From Moorena sp. SIO3I8 (GTDB taxonomy: Bacteria; Cyanobacteriota; Cyanobacteriia; Cyanobacteriales; Coleofasciculaceae), in NCBI RefSeq assembly GCF_010692325.1, contig NZ_JAAHHW010000047.1, positions 13,969 to 47,051 of the forward strand: a stretch of DNA of 33,083 nucleotides, written 5' to 3'. Position numbers and translations under genes: made by a program. Numbering within the stretch: position 1 is the stretch's first letter; every line of letters begins with the position of its first letter. The notes beneath the pieces are model-generated. The model was not told the DNA's origin. It ran no database searches and saw nothing but the letters and a program-made list of their open reading frames with translations. Shown one piece after another: positions 22,740-28,925 of the stretch.

Positions 22740-22761
22740 TATACTGTAGTGGACGAATGCA
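22740..22761 (+). promoter_or_regulatory. Promoter -10 with downstream operator (site d)
   Basis: TATACT at 22740-22745 without a good -35. TGTAGTGGACGAATGCA (22745-22761) matches site b at 12 of 17 positions and would cover the transcription start. Leader CCACACAAAAGAGAGAAAAAA follows the pattern of the other leaders. Confidence 0.45.
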
Positions 22762-22788
22762 GTAGCCACACAAAAGAGAGAAAAAATA

Positions 22789-24750
22789 ATGTCAGAGATT
22801 GTATTAGCAGACGATTATGACTTGACTGAGTTTCCTCATCCATCCCTACTCATCAACGGGGATATAGATGTTTGGATTCGTCGCAGAGCACAAATGCTGG
22901 TTGAAAAAAGCCAAAAATCCCAAGTTTCCTGTGAAGCCAGCAAATCTTTGTCAACCGCTGTGATTGCCGCAGGGGTATTCATGTCAGCCAACCCATTGTC
23001 AATCATCCCGATCGCCCTAGGGGGAATGGGATACATAATGACTGTTTTTGCCGAACGGATGGATACGGGTCAATTCCGCTTAATCCCAATGATCGGGGGA
23101 CTATACGAGTTACTAGAAATTGCTGGTCAGATTCCGGAAGAAGAAAAAATCCCTCAATTTTTCAAAGAGATTGCTTATCTCAGCCCAGCCGAAAAGTCAG
23201 AAATCATTATGCTGACTTACAAATTCAACGAAATCAGCAAAATAATGAGAATAGTGGGCGGAGAAGTACGATTTGACATTTATCGGCACGCTTGCGCTGT
23301 ATTTCATGCCGCTGAAAGAATTATTTCAAATGAAGAAGTGACAATCTATTTGGAAACAATTTCTGAGTCAAGCAGGGAGTGTTTGCCACAAAAAAAACCG
23401 GAAAATCAATTGCTCATGTCTTCTGGGAACCTTTCACTTCGACCTGAGAAGCCGATTCCTGTTCGCGAAGCGTCGGCTATGCCGAAACGTGAACAACAAT
23501 TACCTGTAAACCAAGAGCAAAGCGATCATAAAGAAAAAACTGTATTATCAGCATTACTAAAAAACCCTTATCTCGCCAGATTCGTGTGTGGGGCACAGAG
23601 GTCTGGGAAAACATATCTGGTGGCGATCGTTACTAAGATGATGGCAGCTAAGGGAACCAAAATTTACCACATTAATCTTGCCAGCTTTGGTGATGAAGAT
23701 TCACACTACTGGAACCATTGCACTCGTTCGATAAGTACAGATATTTCCAAGATGGATGCCAGTGATGCTGGGGTGGCTATTAATGAAGCCAGGTCTATTG
23801 TGGCAGAATTCATCCAAGAATTCAACGCCATTCTGGTTTTCGATGAATGGGTTTTTGCAGGCAGCAAAAATAACATGCACCTCAAAGCCCTGGCTCCATT
23901 AGTAAAAATGACAGCAAGTGTAACAGATACTCTAACCTCTTCAGGAATCAAGAGAAATCAAGGTGTTTTCCTGATTGCTCCGTTCTTTGTAGCAGGTGGG
24001 GTGTCAGAGGACACCAAGGTAGCTAAACATTGTTCATTAATGTTGCCAGCGATCGCTCCTGGGAAAGCTGTTGACTGGAATGGGAATGCAGTCACATTTA
24101 GTGAAGAGTTAGTAACTCAGTTGAAGCAGAATTTCCCGGTTTACATGCCGGAAGGGTTTTACGAAAGCGATCGCATCTGCTTTATTAACGGAAGCTGGAT
24201 GGAGATGGCTGAAATGCCTGCTCTTGATAGTTTTCCTTCTGTTAAAAAAAAACAAAAACAGTCAGAGGATGATCCATTAGTCGCCATGACTGAAGCATTG
24301 CGCCAGACCAAACACACCACCCTCTGGGAATTTGTAACTCAAGATTTAACAGTTGATAAAAAACAGATTAAGCCGACATTAACTGCGATCGCAGAGATGA
24401 TTTTCGACGACGAATTAGTCGATTTATCTGAGAAATTTCAATTGGAGTCCCCATATGATGTCCGTTATTCCTATGCTAAACATAGACAGAAACTTGCTCA
24501 ATCCCATCAATTGACTGGCGGTATGTGTTCTTGTTGTCTGGAAAACAATTCTGAAGAAGTACACCACACCTCCTACCAGGGGGGAAATGACAAACCGGGA
24601 GTAAACATGTTTCCTGTCTGCAAGAGCTGTCATTATGAGTTTTGTCATAATGATGACAACTGGATCAAGAAATACATCTGGGATTCAACCAATACCAAGG
24701 AATGGAAAGCCAAGCTATCCGCAGGCTTTAAAATGTTTCAAAGACGCTAA
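22789..24750 (+). CDS. Membrane-anchored P-loop ATPase fused to HNH nuclease
   Basis: 653 residues from ATG 22789. Residues 53-90 hold a hydrophobic hairpin (STAVIAAGVFMSANPLSIIP, then IALGGMGYIMTVFAE). Residues 90-195 are helical. Residues 225-236 (VREASAMPKREQ) are an in-frame palindromic repeat insertion in the linker. Residues 260-480 are a P-loop domain: Walker A GAQRSGKT (268-275), Walker B AILVFDEW (347-354). The C-terminus (577-653) is an HNH-type zinc nuclease: C580-x2-C583, H592-H593, N606, C611-x2-C614-H615. An ATPase plus nuclease is the architecture of DNA-packaging or DNA-transfer motors, or of defence enzymes; no family is recognised. Own promoter and terminators on both sides make it a single-gene unit. 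Confidence 0.75.
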   Translation: MSEIVLADDYDLTEFPHPSLLINGDIDVWIRRRAQMLVEKSQKSQVSCEASKSLSTAVIAAGVFMSANPLSIIPIALGGMGYIMTVFAERMDTGQFRLIPMIGGLYELLEIAGQIPEEEKIPQFFKEIAYLSPAEKSEIIMLTYKFNEISKIMRIVGGEVRFDIYRHACAVFHAAERIISNEEVTIYLETISESSRECLPQKKPENQLLMSSGNLSLRPEKPIPVREASAMPKREQQLPVNQEQSDHKEKTVLSALLKNPYLARFVCGAQRSGKTYLVAIVTKMMAAKGTKIYHINLASFGDEDSHYWNHCTRSISTDISKMDASDAGVAINEARSIVAEFIQEFNAILVFDEWVFAGSKNNMHLKALAPLVKMTASVTDTLTSSGIKRNQGVFLIAPFFVAGGVSEDTKVAKHCSLMLPAIAPGKAVDWNGNAVTFSEELVTQLKQNFPVYMPEGFYESDRICFINGSWMEMAEMPALDSFPSVKKKQKQSEDDPLVAMTEALRQTKHTTLWEFVTQDLTVDKKQIKPTLTAIAEMIFDDELVDLSEKFQLESPYDVRYSYAKHRQKLAQSHQLTGGMCSCCLENNSEEVHHTSYQGGNDKPGVNMFPVCKSCHYEFCHNDDNWIKKYIWDSTNTKEWKAKLSAGFKMFQRR

Positions 24751-24841
24751 AAATTATATATTAGATGTGAACGCAGTGTGTTGTAGGATTGGCTTCCGTA
24801 AGGTAATGTTGTTTACATCTCGAATGGATTCAATATCCAAC

Positions 24842-24874
24842 AAAAGATCGATTCTGGGACGGAATCGATCTTTT
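24842..24874 (+). terminator. Rho-independent terminator after the ATPase gene
   Basis: AAAAGATCGATTC (24842-24854), 7-nt loop, GAATCGATCTTTT (24862-24874). It ends 14 bp before the primase ATG. Upstream, AGATGTGAAC (24763) and GTTTACATCT (24811) could pair 9 of 10, making this gap structured. Confidence 0.7.
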
Positions 24875-24888
24875 CGGTAGATAAAAAG

Positions 24889-26781
24889 ATGACAATTAAT
24901 TTACCAATGAACATTATACGCCTACACCCAAATATGATTGAAGCAGTCAGAGGTCATTCTGATATTGTTGATGTCATCTCTGAGCATGTGGTTATGCGAA
25001 AACGTGGAAAGGAGTATATCGGTCTGTGCCCTTTTCATGATGAAAAGACCCCTAGCTTCACTGTCAGTCCCTCAAAACAGTTATATTATTGCTTCGGCTG
25101 TCAAACTGGAGGCGATTCTATAAAATTTTTGATGGAGATTGGGAAACAATCCTTCTGTGATGTGGTGCTGGATTTAGCACAGCGTTATCAGGTACCAGTC
25201 CAGACCCTTCAGCCAGAACAACAGCAGGAACTGGAACGGAAGCTTTCTCTACAAGAGCAACTCTACGAGATCATGGCCCTAGCCACAGCTTTCTACCAAC
25301 ATGCTCTTAAACAGCCACAAGGGCAAGGCGCGCTGGAATATTTGCGATCGCAAAGGGGTCTAAGGCAAGAAACCATCATTCATTTTCAACTAGGGTACGC
25401 TCCCGCTAGCTGGCAGAGTATCTACCACTACCTGGTAGAACACAAACATAAACCAGTTGAACTGGTCGAACAAGCAGGACTGATTAAGCCGAAGAAAGGT
25501 GGTGGGTATTATGACTACTTTCGCGATCGCATCATGATTCCCATTCACGACCCCTATGGCAGAGTGATTGCCTTTGGAGGTCGGAGCTTGGGGAATGAGC
25601 AGCCTAAATACCTTAATTCCCCAGAGACCCCCCTCTTTGACAAAGGTAAAACCCTTTTTGGCCTCGATAAAGCTAATACCTTCATTACCAAGCAAGACCA
25701 GGCTGTAGTAGTTGAGGGGTATTTTGACGCGATCGCACTCCATACTGCCGGAATTCGTAATGTCGTGGCCTGCCTTGGTACCGCTCTTACTATTGCCCAA
25801 GTCCGCCAATTATCTCGCTATACCGAATCCAAGGGAATTGTCCTTAATTTTGATAGCGATTCTGCCGGTAACACTGCCATTCAAAAAGCCATCGGGCAGC
25901 TTGCGATCGCTGCTGCTAATGACCTTGTTCAAATAAAAGTCCTCAACCTTCCTGGCAACAAAGATGCTGACGAATTTCTTAACTCAGATCCCGATGGTAC
26001 TAAGTACCGAGAGTTGTTACTCAATGCTCCTTCCTGGATAGATTGGCAGATTGAGCAGGAACTGAGCAACAAAGATCTTAACCAATCCGATCAGTTTCAA
26101 CAAATAGCTTTTATTATGACTAAATTGCTCAGGCAAATAAGTCATAATAAGAGTCAGTTAGGTTATTATATTAATCACTTTGCTCAGATTCTCAGCCAAG
26201 GACAAAAGCAATTAGTTCCTCTTTATATTGAAAACTTTAAGTCAGAACTCACAAAATCCTTTAAACAAACTAAACAAACTGTCGTTAACAAACAACAAAG
26301 TCTTTTAGAAAGATCTGAGGCTTTGTTGTTGCGTATTTATTTGCACTGCCCTGAACACCGACACACAATCATGAATAGTCTGGCCGATCGCGATCTATTT
26401 TTCAGTATTCCTCATCATCATTTTCTGTGGCAACAAATCATCAAATTACTTGAGACTGTTGCTCTTGACTCTGAAGACCTGATCTATTTAGTTCAAGAGT
26501 GTAGCTTACATTTTCCTGATAAAAAGTATCAATTTAGTTATCTATTTTATCTTGACGAAATCTTTAAAGAGCATATCCCGCGAGTCTTAATATTGATACA
26601 AGCAGCAATAGCTTGTATGGAAATATCTGTGTTAGAAAAGCGTCGTAATTACTGCTTAGAACAACTAAACAGCTCTAGTCAGGAGCACAAAAAATTCTAT
26701 TGGCAAGAATTTCAGAGTACTAATCACAGACTCGTTGAACTGCAAAAACTCCGTAATTTGACGTCTTTGAATGAATCATAA
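24889..26781 (+). CDS. dnaG: DNA primase, DnaG type
   Basis: 630 residues from ATG 24889; ATG 24907 is an alternative. Complete domain order: CHC2 zinc finger (C47, H50, C68, C71, around LCPFHDEKTPSFTVS and YYCFGCQTGG), the RNA polymerase domain (YHYLVEHKHKPVELVEQAGL; GGGYYDYFRDRIMIPI; RVIAFGGR), then TOPRIM with VVVEGYFDAIALH and LNFDSDSAGNTA, and a helical C-terminal helicase-binding region. It synthesises RNA primers at forks and pairs with the DnaB helicase at 16240. Size and domains equal chromosomal cyanobacterial DnaG, so it may be a host-derived copy taken by the element, or the element may sit beside the host gene. Upstream terminator suggests separate transcription. Confidence 0.92.
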   Translation: MTINLPMNIIRLHPNMIEAVRGHSDIVDVISEHVVMRKRGKEYIGLCPFHDEKTPSFTVSPSKQLYYCFGCQTGGDSIKFLMEIGKQSFCDVVLDLAQRYQVPVQTLQPEQQQELERKLSLQEQLYEIMALATAFYQHALKQPQGQGALEYLRSQRGLRQETIIHFQLGYAPASWQSIYHYLVEHKHKPVELVEQAGLIKPKKGGGYYDYFRDRIMIPIHDPYGRVIAFGGRSLGNEQPKYLNSPETPLFDKGKTLFGLDKANTFITKQDQAVVVEGYFDAIALHTAGIRNVVACLGTALTIAQVRQLSRYTESKGIVLNFDSDSAGNTAIQKAIGQLAIAAANDLVQIKVLNLPGNKDADEFLNSDPDGTKYRELLLNAPSWIDWQIEQELSNKDLNQSDQFQQIAFIMTKLLRQISHNKSQLGYYINHFAQILSQGQKQLVPLYIENFKSELTKSFKQTKQTVVNKQQSLLERSEALLLRIYLHCPEHRHTIMNSLADRDLFFSIPHHHFLWQQIIKLLETVALDSEDLIYLVQECSLHFPDKKYQFSYLFYLDEIFKEHIPRVLILIQAAIACMEISVLEKRRNYCLEQLNSSSQEHKKFYWQEFQSTNHRLVELQKLRNLTSLNES

Positions 26782-27077
26782 TTGCTGTAATCCACTGCTA
26801 ATGAATTAGCATTTAACACGTGTTGTAAATGGTTTTTATTCAAAAAATACCGAAATACTTCATCAGGGTTTGCTCCAGCATTTACCTGGAAAGTAGTAGC
26901 TCTTTTATTGATTGAATTGAACTCAACCTCAAAGATTGTTTGAGGTGTCAAAAAATACAAAAATGGCGTGTAAATCCATGTATATCCATCATGCAAGGCT
27001 TTCCACTTACCAGTGGGATGTTGGTTCCTGTAATATTTAAATATTAATTCTCTAAAATTACGGTAGTATTTTGGTAA
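26724..27077 (-). pseudogene. Coding-like frame without start, convergent to dnaG
   Basis: The minus frame is open from 27077 to TGA 26724 (117 codons) and reads like real protein: KYYRNQHPTGKWKALHDGYT, then TIFEVEFNSINKRATTF, ANPDEVFRYFLNKNHLQHVL. No ATG or GTG opens it; TTG 26996 is the only usual start and would cut through the most protein-like part. A stop at 27078-27080 bounds it upstream. The last 58 bp overlap the dnaG end. It may be a 5'-truncated gene or use a start (e.g. ATA) I cannot identify. No family recognised. Confidence 0.4.
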
Positions 27078-27277
27078 TTATTGTAGCTATTTAATTGCGG
27101 TAAAAACCATGAGTTATAGTGATGTTTTTCTGGTATAATAATACAACAAGCGAGTGGAATTATCAGTCAATAATCTCACCCGCAAATACTAAGGCGATCC
27201 CATCGGCCTGAGAAACTAATGCGATCGCGTGATGTATGGTTTGGGTTAACTACATTATCAAAGACGCAGACGCAGAT

Positions 27278-28231
27278 ATGGCTAATCAAGGATACATCAA
27301 CGAATCTGGGTCAACCTCATTCAGGAAGTCTTCGGGAACAGGAACTGACCAAGACCCGTTCATCCCAGAATTCCACGAGCCAAGCATTGGAGAGCTTGGG
27401 GATTCAGAGGCTACGTCAGATACAGGGGCATTCAGCTTAATTGCATTGACCAAGCGTGGGCTAACGAAATGGGCAACGCTTTTTTCCGCGTTAGGAGCAG
27501 CAACAGCCCGAGTAGCTACCTCAGATACAGGATCGTTCACCCTAATTGCATTGTTTAAGCGATCGCTGGAACGATGGACCACTCTCCTCGGTGTTATGGG
27601 AGCGGCTGGAAATACACCAGCAACAAACGACACAGGTACATTTAGCTTGATTTCACTGTTTAAGCGATCGCTTCAGCGATGGACTACTTTCATTAACACC
27701 GTTGGAACGATCGGGCAAGCATCCTCAAAAACAGGGTCATTAATGGCTCGACTAGCCTACATTGCAGACAATCTGCCCACGAGTGGTGGTGGAGGCGGTG
27801 CTAACCCATACTCATTAGAATTCCCTACAATGCTAGTTGATGTTGGTAGTGATTTCACTAGCGCACTTAACCTAGAGGTATCTAATTGGCATTGTCTGTC
27901 GGTTTTTTTTAGAAATAAAGGAAATAGGACAACTTCTGGTGTTAGGGTATGGGGTTGTTATTCATCAAAAGATCCTGCCTCATGCCACAAAATACTAGAA
28001 GAAGGGGAAGAATTCTACAAAAAAGTGAATTCGACAAGTAATCAACTAATTGTTGCAGATATGACAACTAACAACAGATTACGTTTTATTACCTATTACA
28101 GTAATAATATTCGGAGTATACCTCCCAATGGCACAGGACAGATTCATGTTGAATGCAAACCTTTTCAAAAGATTTTGATAACAGTTAGAGGATCTACAAG
28201 AATTGAACTCAATGGACTACTGACTAGGTAG
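27278..28231 (+). CDS. Phage-type protein with three SDTG-LIAL-KR repeats
   Basis: 317 residues from ATG 27278 (MANQGYINESG); ATG 27236 would add 14 (VWVNYIIKDADAD). Residues about 30-165 contain three units of 36-38 residues, each TSDTGxFxLIALxKRxLxxWxTLxxxxG, seen in structural proteins of some cyanobacterial and other phages. A Gly run (SGGGGGAN) separates a C-terminal beta-rich domain (LNLEVSNWHCLSVFFRNKGN; TGQIHVECKPFQKILITVRG), which suggests a tail, fibre or head decoration part. No neighbouring structural genes accompany it. A strong hairpin terminator lies at 28500. HIP1 sites are placed inside two repeats. Confidence 0.65.
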   Translation: MANQGYINESGSTSFRKSSGTGTDQDPFIPEFHEPSIGELGDSEATSDTGAFSLIALTKRGLTKWATLFSALGAATARVATSDTGSFTLIALFKRSLERWTTLLGVMGAAGNTPATNDTGTFSLISLFKRSLQRWTTFINTVGTIGQASSKTGSLMARLAYIADNLPTSGGGGGANPYSLEFPTMLVDVGSDFTSALNLEVSNWHCLSVFFRNKGNRTTSGVRVWGCYSSKDPASCHKILEEGEEFYKKVNSTSNQLIVADMTTNNRLRFITYYSNNIRSIPPNGTGQIHVECKPFQKILITVRGSTRIELNGLLTR

Positions 28232-28341
28232 TTATAGCAATCCTATCTGATTCGTGAAAGAAATGGGCTGCTTTAAGGCAGAAGGCAGAAGGCAGATGAT
28301 ACCGGAGTTGGGGCGTTGCGTCAGTGAAGTAATGGATAGGA

Positions 28342-28400
28342 GTAGAGTGGGCATCCTGCCCGCTAAACAAGATATAGAACGGGCAAGATGCCCATTCTAC
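28342..28400. repeat. REP/MITE-like 21-bp inverted repeat
   Basis: GTAGAGTGGGCATCCTGCCCG (28342-28362) and the near complement ending at 28400 match at 19 of 21 positions over a 17-nt loop. Both mismatches allow G-U pairs. GGGCATC...GCCCG elements of this type are dispersed in cyanobacterial genomes. A GGCAGAA heptamer tract lies just before it (28275-28298). Confidence 0.7.
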
Positions 28401-28499
28401 AGGTGCGACCCAAGGGTGATTTACTCGCCCATTGGAAAGCGCACCTACTCTTAAAATCATTCTATTATTCAGCAACGCCTTGCTTTCCTTTTCCCTTCC

Positions 28500-28539
28500 A
28501 AAAAGGGGCAACTACTTCCTGAGGTGGTTGCCCCTTTTT
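28500..28539. terminator. Strong bidirectional terminator
   Basis: AAAAAGGGGCAAC (28500-28512), 14-nt loop, GTTGCCCCTTTTT (28527-28539). It closes the rightward transcript of the phage-type gene and is the last recognisable part of the element. Confidence 0.75.
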
Positions 28540-28925
28540 GCTGTCCTGCGGTCGCTCTGGTTGTTCAGCAAAATCCTATAACTATAGCGCTATGCGCAAG
28601 GCAAGAGGCAAGAGGCAAAAGTTTACTACAAAAGCTGAAAAGCTTTTATCAATGTCCTAACCTTAATGCGTAGTGCGATAAAATTAGGAATTAGAGTAAG
28701 TGCTCTTGGAAAGCAGTTCGGTGGTTGGGGTAGTCGATCAAGGTGCGATTAGGAAAATTCAGTAACCCGTTGATGGATGGGGTGAAACGGGAATGCAAGC
28801 TGAGTGCGATTCTCCTAGGGAGATGCTACGCGATAGCGGAAAATGAAGTAATAGATAGTTCTGATCTGGAAAATAGGCTAATAGGATGTTCTGATTCTGG
28901 GACACTTGGTCTAATTCTATGAGAC
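28540..28925. other. Non-coding gap with GGCAAGA repeats
   Basis: Short GGCAAGA heptamers at about 28595-28615 and a fragment of the HIP1-type palindromic element near 28822-28840 (GATGCTACGCGATAGCGG). No ORF, promoter or terminator is convincing. The convergent end of the NB-ARC gene borders it. Confidence 0.5.

Noticed and set aside
22789-24750. Calling the ATPase-HNH protein a phage terminase large subunit
   Set aside because: Terminase motifs and an RNase-H-like nuclease are not seen, and the N-terminal membrane hairpin argues against it; left as unknown motor-nuclease.
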